DNA from: CAWUEX02 sp038148375
Lineage (GTDB): Bacteria > Pseudomonadota > Alphaproteobacteria > Rhodospirillales > Rhodospirillaceae
DNA: 64,000 nucleotides
Reading direction: 5' to 3'
NCBI GenBank assembly: GCA_038148375.1
Contig: JAYQVH010000012.1
Span: 1 to 64,000, forward strand
The notes below the pieces were generated by a model. The model saw only the letters and a list, made by a program, of their open reading frames with translations. It did not search any database and had not been told where the DNA came from. Made by a program: the position numbers and the translations under genes. Shown in pieces: positions 8,892 to 17,572 of this stretch; position 1 is the first letter of the stretch; each line of letters begins with the position of its first letter.

Positions 8892-11800
8892 TCAAGACCA
8901 CCGCAAGTCCAAGGTGCACGGAAACTCCGGCCGGGAAATATCGCCCGGCGGATCCTTCGGCCCGGGTGTATGGCCGTGCGCTTCGAACCGAGAAAGACGA
9001 CGGCTCTCCGCTTCGTAGGAGTTGACGGGAAAGTGCTCGAAATTGCGTCCGCCAGGATGGGCAACGTGGTAGGTGCAACCGGCGACGGCGCGGCCGGTCC
9101 ACGTGTCGTACAGATCGATGGTCAGCGGCGCATCGACGCCGATGGTTGGATGCAAGCTCGACGCGGGCTGCCAGGCGCGGAACCGAATGCCGCCGACGAA
9201 CTCGCCATTTGTGCCCGTCGGAGTCAGCGGCACGCGCTTGCCGTTGCAAGCAATCTGATAGCGTGACTGAGTCAGGCCGGTGGCGCGCACTTCCAGGCGT
9301 TCCACCGAGGAGTCGACATAACGTACGGTGCCACCGATGGCCCCCTCCTCTCCCATGACATGCCACGGCTCAAGCGCCTGGCGCACTTCCAGCTCGACAC
9401 CTTCATGCGTAAGCGCGCCGTAGCGCGGGAAGCGGAATTCAAAGTGCGGCGCAAACCAGCCGAGATCGAGATCATACCCATGCTGATTCATATCCTCTAT
9501 GACGTCCTTGAAATCCTGCCAGACGAAGAACGGCAGCATGAATTTGTCAGCCAGCTGGGTACCCCAACGTATGAGCTTGCCGGAGTATGGCGCTTTCCAG
9601 AAGCGGGCGACGAGCGACAACAGCAACAGCTGCTGCGCCAGACTCATGCGCTCATGAGGTGGCATTTCGAAGGCGCGGAACTCAACCAGCCCCAGGCGCC
9701 CGGTCGGGCCGTCCGGCGAATACAGCTTGTCGATACAGATTTCAGAGCGATGGGTATTGCCGGTGACGTCAATAAGCAGGTTGCGGAAAATCCGGTCGAC
9801 CAGCCAGGGTTTGACGGTCTCGCCAGTCAAAGGATCGGGTACTTGTGAGAACGCCAGTTCCATCTCATACAGGCTGTCGTTGCGGGCCTCGTCAATGCGC
9901 GGCGCCTGGCTGGTTGGACCGATAAACAATCCGGAGAACAGATAGGACAACGCCGGATGGTGCTGCCAATAGGTAATGAAACTTTGCAGCAGGTCCGGAC
10001 GGCGCAGAAACGGGCTGGCAGCAGGGTCCGCGCCACCGAGCACCACGTGATTGCCGCCGCCGGTGCCGGTATGGCGCCCGTCGAGCATAAATTTCTCGGT
10101 GCCGAGGCGAATGTGACGCGCCTCTTCGTAGATCGTCTCGGTGATCTCGACCATCTCGTCCCAGCTTGAAGCTGGCTGAATATTAACTTCAAGCACGCCG
10201 GGATCGGGTGTCACCTTGATTTCATTCAGCCTCGCATCCTTGGGCGGCGCATAGCCGCCCAGGTGTATCGGCACGTCCATCTCCGCCGCACAATCTTCAA
10301 TGGCGGAGACGAGATCGAGATAGTCGCCGAGGCGCTCCACCGGCGGCATGAAAATGCTGATACGGCCGTCCTTGGGCTCGACGGTCATCGCCGCGCGCAC
10401 GAACTTACCGCTGCCGTGGCCGACCTGCCCGACCATCTGCTGTGGACCGCGCGGCCGCTGATCCCGGCCACGGCCACCGCGCAGGAACGGCTGGCGGCGC
10501 TCATAAGCTTCCGGCAATTCCTCGATCTCTTCGAAGGGATCGGATGGGATGATGTAGGGATATTGAGACGGTGTGACGTAGGGCAACGATGGCAGCGGCA
10601 GACGATAACCGACGGGCGAATCCCCTGGCACTAGGAACAGGTGTTTGGTGCGAGTCGACCAGGGCTCGCTGATCCATGATCGGCTTCCATCCTTCGCATT
10701 CCAGCGCTGCAGCGGCAGGACGTAGCCGCGCGGCGTTTCAAGACCGCGCTCGTAGACGTCGGCGAGGCGCTGCCGCGCCAGCGGATCGTCAAGCTTGTTG
10801 GTCTTGGGATCGAGATTTTCCGGCAGCTTGCGCTCCTGGGCGATGAAGTGCCATGGGTCCTCATAGGCTGGCACGATGGCCTCACCGCTCACGCCCAGAC
10901 GCTCTGCCACGCCTTGCAGGAAGGCCTCGGCCTGCTCGACGGTCGGCTCCTGATCCGCATCTTCCCGGGCAATCAAATCCGGATTGCTCCAAAGCGGTTT
11001 GCCGTCGCGGCGCCAGTACAGCGAGAACGCCCAGCGCGGCAGCTGCTCGCCGGGATACCACTTGCCTTGGCCGTAGTGGAGCATGCCGCCCGGCGCGAAC
11101 TTCTCGCGCAGGCGTTTGATCAGCGCGGCGCCCTTGGCCCGCTTGGTCGGACCTACTGCCGCTGTGTTCCACTCTGCCGAGTCCGGGTTTTCAATCGACA
11201 CGAATGTCGGCTCACCGCCGATGGTGAGGCGGACATCGCTGTCTTTCAGTTCGGCGTCGAGCTTTTTGCCGAGTGCATTGATTGCCGACCACTGCTGGTC
11301 GGTGTACGGCTTCGTCACCCGCGGCGATTCGTAAATGCGGCTGATCGACATATCGAAGCTGAACTCGGTCTTGGCTTCCCCGACAATGCCGCTGATCGGT
11401 GCCGCGCTCGAAGGACGCGGGGTACAGGCCAGTGGAATATGCCCCTCACCAGCAAGCAGGCCCGAGGTCGGGTCGAGGCCGATCCAGCCGGCACCGGGCA
11501 GATAGGCTTCGCACCAGGCGTGGAGGTCGGTGAAATCGACGTCCGTCCCGGTGGGACCGTCGAGGGCTTTGACGTCCGGCGTCAGCTGGATGAGATAGCC
11601 GGAGACAAACCGCGCGGCGATGCCGAGGTGACGTAATATCTGCACCAGCATCCAGCCTGTGTCGCGGCAAGAGCCCTTGCCGGTGCCGAGCGTTTCGTCG
11701 GGCGTCTGCACGCCGGGCTCCATGCGCACGACATACTGAATGTCGCGCTGCAGGCGCTGATTCAATTCCACGAGGTAGTCGACAGTTTTTGCCTCTTTCG

Positions 11801-12209
11801 GAACATCGAGACCGTCGAGCCACTTTTTGAACAGCGGACCCGGCTCATCGATATCTCGGTACGGTTCGAGGTCGCGCGCCAGCAGCTTTTCGTATGTAAA
11901 CGGATAGGTCTCCGTCTCCGGTTCGAGGAAGAAATCGAACGGATTGTAGACCGCCATGTCGGCGACGAGATCGACGGTGACATGAAAGGACTCGACCGGA
12001 TCTGGATAAACAATGCGTGCAAGATAGTTGCCGAACGGATCCTGCTGCCAGTTGATGAAGTAGCCCTCGGGCTCGATCTTCAGCGCATAGCTAAGTACGG
12101 GCGTGCGGCTGTGCGGCGCAGGGCGCAGGCGGATAACCTGCGGTCCCATCTCGACGCGACGGTCATAAACGTAGTGAGTCTGTTGGTTTAATGCGACGTG
12201 AATAGACAT
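8892..12209 (-). CDS. Transglutaminase-DUF2126 fusion protein
   Basis: A 1105-residue protein, first gene of the operon. Residues 1-85 form the bacterial transglutaminase N-terminal domain; the core shows Cys181 (GSCRDTGWMLVQ), His230 (LHAWCEAYLPGAG) and Asp246 (WIGLDPTSG). From about 320 to the end it is DUF2126 (LTIGGEPTFVS; a GGNHVVLGG loop; RNLLIDVTGNTHRSEICIDK), which is related to amidoligase/glutamine-synthetase-fold ligases. One chain thus holds a potential peptide-bond hydrolase or transferase and a ligase-like domain. No signal peptide is visible. The architecture is common in proteobacteria next to ATP-grasp/alpha-E genes, but the biological substrate remains unknown. Confidence 0.92.
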   Translation of the reverse strand: MSIHVALNQQTHYVYDRRVEMGPQVIRLRPAPHSRTPVLSYALKIEPEGYFINWQQDPFGNYLARIVYPDPVESFHVTVDLVADMAVYNPFDFFLEPETETYPFTYEKLLARDLEPYRDIDEPGPLFKKWLDGLDVPKEAKTVDYLVELNQRLQRDIQYVVRMEPGVQTPDETLGTGKGSCRDTGWMLVQILRHLGIAARFVSGYLIQLTPDVKALDGPTGTDVDFTDLHAWCEAYLPGAGWIGLDPTSGLLAGEGHIPLACTPRPSSAAPISGIVGEAKTEFSFDMSISRIYESPRVTKPYTDQQWSAINALGKKLDAELKDSDVRLTIGGEPTFVSIENPDSAEWNTAAVGPTKRAKGAALIKRLREKFAPGGMLHYGQGKWYPGEQLPRWAFSLYWRRDGKPLWSNPDLIAREDADQEPTVEQAEAFLQGVAERLGVSGEAIVPAYEDPWHFIAQERKLPENLDPKTNKLDDPLARQRLADVYERGLETPRGYVLPLQRWNAKDGSRSWISEPWSTRTKHLFLVPGDSPVGYRLPLPSLPYVTPSQYPYIIPSDPFEEIEELPEAYERRQPFLRGGRGRDQRPRGPQQMVGQVGHGSGKFVRAAMTVEPKDGRISIFMPPVERLGDYLDLVSAIEDCAAEMDVPIHLGGYAPPKDARLNEIKVTPDPGVLEVNIQPASSWDEMVEITETIYEEARHIRLGTEKFMLDGRHTGTGGGNHVVLGGADPAASPFLRRPDLLQSFITYWQHHPALSYLFSGLFIGPTSQAPRIDEARNDSLYEMELAFSQVPDPLTGETVKPWLVDRIFRNLLIDVTGNTHRSEICIDKLYSPDGPTGRLGLVEFRAFEMPPHERMSLAQQLLLLSLVARFWKAPYSGKLIRWGTQLADKFMLPFFVWQDFKDVIEDMNQHGYDLDLGWFAPHFEFRFPRYGALTHEGVELEVRQALEPWHVMGEEGAIGGTVRYVDSSVERLEVRATGLTQSRYQIACNGKRVPLTPTGTNGEFVGGIRFRAWQPASSLHPTIGVDAPLTIDLYDTWTGRAVAGCTYHVAHPGGRNFEHFPVNSYEAESRRLSRFEAHGHTPGPKDPPGDISRPEFPCTLDLRWS

Positions 12210-12289
12210 GGCGCGACTTGTACACCAGACGCGGGACGGCTGGCTACGGTCGCGGCGAAACGAAGCCTGGTGTCAGGTCGGATCTTTGG

Positions 12290-14482
12290 TTACGCGGCAA
12301 AGCCGTCGAGGCTCAGCGGCAGCGAACGTATGCGCCGGCCTGTCGCGTTGAAGATTGCGTTGGCCACGGCCGGGATCGCCGGCGGCAAGGCGGGTTCGCC
12401 AAGCCCCGTCGGCTGATGATCCGACTGAATGAAGTGCACATCCACATGCGGGGCATCAGCTATGCGCAGCAGCGGATACTGATCGAAGTTGCCTTCCTTA
12501 ACCCGACCGTTTTCGAACGTCAGGGTCTGGCCGAACATGGTGCTGACCGCGTCCACGACGGAGCCCTCGATCTGGTTCTTGGCCCCGCTCATGTTGACGA
12601 TGGGGCCGACATCTGCAGCGACCGTGGCCTTGTGAACACGCACGCGCTGGCCGCCCTCGGCACTGACCTCGGCCACGACGGCGATGTGCGCCGCATGGCT
12701 GAAATAGAAACCGAGCCCGAGGTGGTGTCCGTCGTTGCGGGCCTCACCCCAGCCGGCTTGCTCAGCCGCAAGTTTGATGACATCAGCGGTCCGGCCGGTG
12801 TTCAGCGCACGCAGGTTGCCCGGATCGAGCCAGCGCGGCTCTCCCAGTATGCCGAGCAGGAATTCGACATAGTCGCGCCCGGCCGCTTCGGCGAGTTCGT
12901 GCAAGAAGGATTGGAAGACGAACCCGAACGCATTCGAGCTGGGCGCACGCAAGGCGCCGCAGGGCGTCTGCCAGGGCAACATGGTCTGCGTGATCTCAGA
13001 GTTGGCGATGAGCTGCAGAGGAAACTCTTCGGCTCTGATGCCGCCGCCGCTCACGGTTTTCTCGCCGTCCGCGGTGAACGTCACGAAGTGATCGCTGATG
13101 GCAGTGAGCTTGCCGTCGGCATCGACCGCGCCCTTGAGGTGATGGAAGCCGCCGACCCGGTAGTGGTCGTGGCGTGTATCGTCTTCGCGGGTCCACTGCA
13201 GCTTGACCGGCGCGCCGACGCGCTGGGAAATGGCCACGGCTTCACAGACAAAGTCGTTATACAGGCGGCGCCCGAAGCCGCCGCCGCCGCGGATCTGATG
13301 CAACAGCACCTGGTCCTTCGGCAGCTCGAAGATGCGCGCGACAAAATCGACGGCACCAGCGGGACGCTGCGTCGGCGCCCAGATCTCGACGCTGTCGCCC
13401 TTGTGCCAGGCGAGGCAGTTCTGCGGCTCCATCGGCACATGCGAGATGAACGGATAGGAATATGTGGCTTCGACGGTTGCGGCGGCGGATTGCAGCGCGG
13501 CGTCGACGTCACCCTCAGAATGAATGATCTCATCGCCTTTGGTACCGGCAAGGCTGCCGGCGGTTGCCGCGGCGGAGGACCAGCTGTCCTTGGCCGCATT
13601 GGTCTCATCCCACTCGATCTCAAGCGCGGCCTTGGCACGCATCGCGGCCCAGGTTGAGTCCGCGACGATGGCGACACCGGGCATGACTTCGGCAGGCATG
13701 CCGGTACCCTCGAGGACGAACGCATCGCGCACACCGGGCATGGACCGCACCTCACCGAGGTTGGCGGACGCGACCGTGCCGCCGAATGCCGGGCACTTGG
13801 TGTAGGTGGCGTAGACCATGTCCGGATGCGACTGGTCGATGCCGAACAGAGGTTGGCCGGTGACGAGCTTTTCGTTATCGACGCCGCCGACCCAGCTGCC
13901 GAGCAAGGTGTAGTCCTCACGGGACTTGAGCGTGACGTTTTCGGGCATCGGCACCCGGGCCGCGGCTTCGGTAAGGTCGCCGTAGGAGATCTTGGTCGCG
14001 CCGTCGGGGTGAATGACGTGGGTGTCCTTGGTGGTGCACGCCGCAGCGTCGACGCCCCAGCTCTCGGCAGCGGCAGCGACGAGCATGTGCCGCGCGGTGG
14101 CGCCCGCGGTGCGCAGATTGTCCCAGCCGCGCACAATCGACAGCGAGCCGCCCGCGGCCTGCCAGCCGTAGACCTCCGGCCTGATCGGCGCCTGTTCGAC
14201 ATCGACGTCGGCCCAGGCCGCGTCGAGTTCCTCCGCGACGATCATCGGCAGCGAGGTCTTCACCCCCTGCCCCACTTCCGGATTGGTCGAGTAGATGCGC
14301 ACGCGCCCGTTCGGCTTCACTTCCAGATAGGCGTTGGGTTCGAACGAGCCTTGCGCGGCCTCAGCCTGGCCCGGCGCGGCAAGCCGGAACCCGAGCAGCA
14401 GCCCGCCGGCGGCGGCCGACATCTTAAGGACGCTGCGGCGCGTCGGTGTGACTAAGGCTTCGGGTTGGGCCAGAACGTTCAT
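12290..14482 (-). CDS. Tat-exported molybdenum hydroxylase large subunit (isoquinoline 1-oxidoreductase beta-like)
   Basis: I start at ATG 14482, behind a GGAGA sequence, because a Tat signal follows at once (TPTRRSVLKMSAAAGGLL); the open frame further up to 14605 adds no signal character. About 730 residues resemble the molybdopterin-binding subunit of the isoquinoline oxidoreductase / aldehyde dehydrogenase branch of the xanthine dehydrogenase superfamily: NPEVGQGVKTSLPMIVAEELD, RGGGGFGRRLYNDFV, ALRAPSSNAFGFVFQSFLHE and GLGEPALPPAIPAVANAIFNATGRR. It would hydroxylate an aldehyde or N-heterocycle in the periplasm. The [2Fe-2S] small subunit normally encoded beside it is absent on both sides here. 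Confidence 0.9.
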   Translation of the reverse strand: MNVLAQPEALVTPTRRSVLKMSAAAGGLLLGFRLAAPGQAEAAQGSFEPNAYLEVKPNGRVRIYSTNPEVGQGVKTSLPMIVAEELDAAWADVDVEQAPIRPEVYGWQAAGGSLSIVRGWDNLRTAGATARHMLVAAAAESWGVDAAACTTKDTHVIHPDGATKISYGDLTEAAARVPMPENVTLKSREDYTLLGSWVGGVDNEKLVTGQPLFGIDQSHPDMVYATYTKCPAFGGTVASANLGEVRSMPGVRDAFVLEGTGMPAEVMPGVAIVADSTWAAMRAKAALEIEWDETNAAKDSWSSAAATAGSLAGTKGDEIIHSEGDVDAALQSAAATVEATYSYPFISHVPMEPQNCLAWHKGDSVEIWAPTQRPAGAVDFVARIFELPKDQVLLHQIRGGGGFGRRLYNDFVCEAVAISQRVGAPVKLQWTREDDTRHDHYRVGGFHHLKGAVDADGKLTAISDHFVTFTADGEKTVSGGGIRAEEFPLQLIANSEITQTMLPWQTPCGALRAPSSNAFGFVFQSFLHELAEAAGRDYVEFLLGILGEPRWLDPGNLRALNTGRTADVIKLAAEQAGWGEARNDGHHLGLGFYFSHAAHIAVVAEVSAEGGQRVRVHKATVAADVGPIVNMSGAKNQIEGSVVDAVSTMFGQTLTFENGRVKEGNFDQYPLLRIADAPHVDVHFIQSDHQPTGLGEPALPPAIPAVANAIFNATGRRIRSLPLSLDGFAA

Positions 14483-14596
14483 CGGTGTCTCCGCGACGAA
14501 GGGTGGATCGTGGTCAGGTGACGCAGAGTATACACGGAGCCCGCCGCCTGCCGCAGAGGGAGGTGAAAAAATCTCCGTGAGGGATTTCGCGAGGAA

Positions 14597-14687
14597 CGAG
14601 CCCATGCACGCCGCCCGTAAGTCGCACTTTGACCGATTTAGTCAATGAAATCAGTGGGTTATTTTTTAAACATTCGAGCCCATGCAC
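14597..14687. repeat. Pair of 13-bp direct repeats upstream of the molybdenum hydroxylase gene
   Basis: CGAGCCCATGCAC occurs at 14597-14609 and again at 14675-14687, 78 bases apart, in the 290-base leader region of the molybdenum hydroxylase gene. The exact 13-base match is too long to be likely by chance in so short a gap. Candidate roles are a regulator site pair or the remnant of a local duplication. I see no other feature in 14483-14772. Confidence 0.4.
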
Positions 14688-14772
14688 AATAATGTTGCGC
14701 GGACGGGTAACGGCCGCCGCCCACGCGTCGAGGTGGCACGTCACGCTCCGAACGAGGAACGGCGGAGTCCCG

Positions 14773-15078
14773 CTAGTTATTGAATTCGGAGAAGCCCTCG
14801 GGCTGACCCGTCATGGTGAAGGACTGATACCTGCTACCGCCCAAATCGTAGTAGACCGCGCAGCTTTCGCGCCCGTCCCGCAAGGTGGTCCATGAGGTGC
14901 AAATGGCGTTGCCTTTGAGAGCCCATGTCTCGGTCGCCTCGCCCCAGCCGAAAGTGACCCGCGCCGATCCGTCGGCATTCCATTCGCTGATGCCATTCGT
15001 CTGGCTTCCGAATGCCTGCCACGTGCCACTAAGGCCGCCTTCGAGGAGCCGTGAGAAACTTGACCGGTCCAACGGCAT
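14773..15078 (-). CDS. Small hypothetical protein
   Basis: The 101-residue product starts at ATG 15078 (MPLDRSSFSRLLEGGLSG). The same frame reaches a GTG at 15111, but that codon is inside the stem of the terminator of the TonB gene, so it is unlikely to be used. The composition is protein-like, with a central repeat-free beta-rich part (GTWQAFGSQTNGISEW, RVTFGWGEATETWAL, CAVYYDL) similar in style to small lipocalin-like or DUF995-type proteins; I cannot assign it to a family firmly. No clear ribosome-binding site precedes it. It may be a 5'-trimmed remnant or an ordinary short gene. Confidence 0.45.
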   Translation of the reverse strand: MPLDRSSFSRLLEGGLSGTWQAFGSQTNGISEWNADGSARVTFGWGEATETWALKGNAICTSWTTLRDGRESCAVYYDLGGSRYQSFTMTGQPEGFSEFNN

Positions 15079-15103
15079 CGCGCCCGGCTCAAAGTATACA
15101 AAA

Positions 15104-15131
15104 AAGGCCACCTCCCGAAGGAGGTGGCCTT
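15104..15131 (-). terminator. Intrinsic terminator of the TonB receptor gene
   Basis: Read on the minus strand, a perfect 12-bp stem (AAGGCCACCTCC / GGAGGTGGCCTT) closes a TTCG tetraloop and runs directly into a T-rich tract (TTTTTTG). It lies 46 bases past the stop of the receptor gene. The UUCG loop, GC-rich stem and U tract are a textbook Rho-independent terminator. Confidence 0.88.
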
Positions 15132-15177
15132 GGCACGTGTGTGGTGTGCGAGTGTCACACGCCTGTCGCGCTTTTGC

Positions 15178-17292
15178 TTAGAACTTGTAAGCCAGCGACG
15201 CGCCGAACTGGCGGCCCTGCGGCAGCCCGACAAGGGCGACCGCTCCGAAGCGGAAGCCGGTGGTCAGGGCCTGGCTGTTGTTGACGTTATCCGCAAAAAC
15301 GGTAAAGCGGACCGGGCCGTTGTCGATGCCGAGACGCAGGTTCAAGAGCGTCTGCGAACCGAGATATTCAAGATTCAGTTCGTCGATGAAGATCTTGCTG
15401 CGGTAGCTCAGGTCGGCGCGGGCGAACCAGTCCATGTCCGCGCTGACCATGGTCAAAGGCGCCTGATACGACAGCGACGCAAAGGCCGAGTGCTTGGCCG
15501 TACGCGGCGTCTTGTTGCCGGACACGTCGGGGTCACCGAGGATCGTCCGCGCGTTCTGAGATTCAAACACCTGATACTCGGCGTCGACATAGGAGTACGA
15601 GAACGAACCGGACAAGCCGTTGTCCAGCCGGGCGGCCAGGGAGATTTCGGTGCCGAGGACATCTGTTTTACCGGAGTTGATGAAGTACGACCCGACGGTC
15701 GGATCCGGATCGTTGAACCGGAACGCCTGGTTGCTCCAGTCAATGAAGAAGCCCGCCCATTGGATGCTCAGCGCACCGTCGAGCGTGGACAGCTTGGTGC
15801 CGATTTCATAGTTCCACAGGCTTTCTTCGTCGACTGTCAGGAACTGCGGCGGCGCGGTCGTGTTGAAGTTGCCCGGCTTGTTGCCCTTGGACGCGCTGGC
15901 GTAGAGCAGCGTATCGTCATTGGGCGTGTATTCGAAGATGACACGCGGCAGGAAGCTGTTGAACTCATCTTCCTGAAGTCCGTTGGTGTCCAGGTTGAGG
16001 TTCTCAATGTCTTCCGTCTGATAGCGGGCGTCGACGGTTACCGCGACGGTATCGCTCAGATCCATGCCGACGGAGCCGAAAATCGACAGGTTGTTGGACG
16101 TCTTCTCGGTCGGCGGCTGACGGAAGTTGCGCAAGCGGGCGGTCGAGAACTTTTCTTCGAAGTAAGACGCGCCGAGCAGCCAATTGACGTTCTCGTCTTC
16201 CGGCGAAGCAATGCGGATTTCCTGGAACACGGTTTCGATTTCGCGCTCGGTGACCGTTTGGAAGATGCTGCAGCCAGGCCCGACAAACGGTCCGGCATTA
16301 CACAGGAACGACAGGAACGGAACCGTGGCGGGGCTGTAGTTGCCATCGGACTGGTTGACCGTGTCTTCATCGCTGTAGCTGGAGACGGAGGTCAGCGTGT
16401 AGCCGTTGATGTCGTAGTTGATGGTCAGGCTGCCCTGGAACGCCTCTGAGTCCAGACCCGGCTCGTCGAGCTGGTCGACGTTGCCGCCGATGACGGCCAC
16501 ATCGGGAAACGCGAGCTTGCCGTTGTTCAGCGCCGTGGTCGCACGGGTTGCCTCGCCGAACTCGGCGTCGGTGTACATCAGCGACAGGGTTGCATCCAAG
16601 TTCTCAGTCGGCGTGAAGGTCAAAGCGGTGCTGAGCGAGAAGATATCGTCGTCGCCCATCTCTTCGCCGTTGGTGATGTTGTTGTATTCACTGCCCTTGG
16701 ACAGCAGACCACCGGTCACGCGGATGCCGACTTTGTCTTCGACGATAGGTCCGGCGAGCGTCCCGCTGAGCTGGATTTCGCCGTACTCGGCGACCGTTGC
16801 ATTGAACTGCCCTTCGAACTCGTCGGTCGGCTTCTTGGTGATGTAGTTGATCGCACCCGCGAAGGTCGCGCGGCCGAACAGAGCGCTCTGCGGCCCTTTG
16901 ATCACCTCGACCCGATCGATATTCGCAAGCAGCGAAGAAAACAGAGAGCCGGAATAGTAGACGCCGTCGATAAAGGTCGACGCGCCCTGCAGCGTCGGAT
17001 CGCCGGTGTTCACCGAGATCCCGCGGATGCTCGGGGAATCCCCGCGCCCCTCGGCCTCGAAGCTGCCGTAGGTCATACCCGGAACCGCCTGGACGATGTC
17101 CGAAATGGTGATGTAGCCGGAGTTTTCGATGTCCGCCGCGGTCAGCGCGGTGATCGACAGCGGAACGTCCAATAGGGACTCGGAGCGTTTACGCGCCGTG
17201 ACCGTGATTTCTTCGACGGCGATCGATTGCGCCATCGCCGGAGCCGTAAGCGACACGGCAACAGACGCGATTAGGAAACTGCGGTAGTTCAT
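15178..17292 (-). CDS. TonB-dependent outer-membrane receptor
   Basis: The start is ATG 17292, where a signal peptide begins (NYRSFLIASVAVSLTAPAMAQ); upstream codons in the frame lack signal character. The 704-residue protein shows the TonB box region (VEEITVTARKR), the plug domain (DIVQAVPGMTYG, SIRGISVN, DRVEVIKGPQSALFGR, GAINYITKKP), then a beta-barrel ending in the aromatic terminus AYKF. It imports a scarce or bulky ligand using TonB energy. FNDPDPTVGSYFINSGKT matches receptors of the large family common in alphaproteobacterial catabolic loci, not clearly siderophore-specific ones. The divergent neighbours are IclR regulators, so its ligand is probably the inducer or its precursor. Confidence 0.93.
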   Translation of the reverse strand: MNYRSFLIASVAVSLTAPAMAQSIAVEEITVTARKRSESLLDVPLSITALTAADIENSGYITISDIVQAVPGMTYGSFEAEGRGDSPSIRGISVNTGDPTLQGASTFIDGVYYSGSLFSSLLANIDRVEVIKGPQSALFGRATFAGAINYITKKPTDEFEGQFNATVAEYGEIQLSGTLAGPIVEDKVGIRVTGGLLSKGSEYNNITNGEEMGDDDIFSLSTALTFTPTENLDATLSLMYTDAEFGEATRATTALNNGKLAFPDVAVIGGNVDQLDEPGLDSEAFQGSLTINYDINGYTLTSVSSYSDEDTVNQSDGNYSPATVPFLSFLCNAGPFVGPGCSIFQTVTEREIETVFQEIRIASPEDENVNWLLGASYFEEKFSTARLRNFRQPPTEKTSNNLSIFGSVGMDLSDTVAVTVDARYQTEDIENLNLDTNGLQEDEFNSFLPRVIFEYTPNDDTLLYASASKGNKPGNFNTTAPPQFLTVDEESLWNYEIGTKLSTLDGALSIQWAGFFIDWSNQAFRFNDPDPTVGSYFINSGKTDVLGTEISLAARLDNGLSGSFSYSYVDAEYQVFESQNARTILGDPDVSGNKTPRTAKHSAFASLSYQAPLTMVSADMDWFARADLSYRSKIFIDELNLEYLGSQTLLNLRLGIDNGPVRFTVFADNVNNSQALTTGFRFGAVALVGLPQGRQFGASLAYKF

Positions 17293-17407
17293 CACCACCC
17301 CCCTTTTGTTTTGATCTGTCCGGCCAGCCAATCATGGCCGGGATACACCACTTCCGAGCGGTCATTGCGCTTTAGGCAGGCGAAAAGATACGGTGCGTCA
17401 GCGTTTG

Positions 17408-17420
17408 CTCGCTAAGTGAG
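17408..17420. promoter_or_regulatory. Candidate IclR operator, copy 1
   Basis: The 13-mer CTCGCTAAGTGAG is an imperfect palindrome, 116 bases upstream of the TonB gene start. It matches the sites at 17540 and 20118 with the common pattern (C/A)TCGCTNNG(C/T)GAG. The rest of the 17293-17572 gap holds only a CCGGCC/GGCCGG inverted repeat at 17320-17341 in the TonB leader. Confidence 0.5.
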
Positions 17421-17539
17421 TCTCAATATCCGCGCTCAAAGTGCGGAAATACCTTCAGAATATAGCGGTTCGCCTTTCGATGATCGCTGGGCGTTCACTG
17501 GCCTGGCTATCATTGAGGTCTGAGCGCAGGACACCGATC

Positions 17540-17552
17540 ATCGCTCAGCGAG
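17540..17552. promoter_or_regulatory. Candidate IclR operator, copy 2
   Basis: ATCGCTCAGCGAG, 20 bases before the TTG start of the first IclR gene, fits the palindrome CTCGCTNAGCGAG except at the first base. Its closeness to the gene start suits autorepression, which is common for IclR proteins. The link to these regulators is inference. Confidence 0.5.
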
Positions 17553-17572
17553 CATGATATGGAGGTCTGATC

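Noticed and set aside
12218..13657. Long plus-strand open frame of 479 codons
   Set aside because: It lies opposite the molybdenum hydroxylase gene, has no family features, and high GC content makes long antisense frames common. The minus-strand gene is clearly the real one.
15124..16449. Plus-strand open frame of 441 codons
   Set aside because: It is antisense to the TonB receptor, rich in Arg and Val with no domain, and has no ribosome-binding site.
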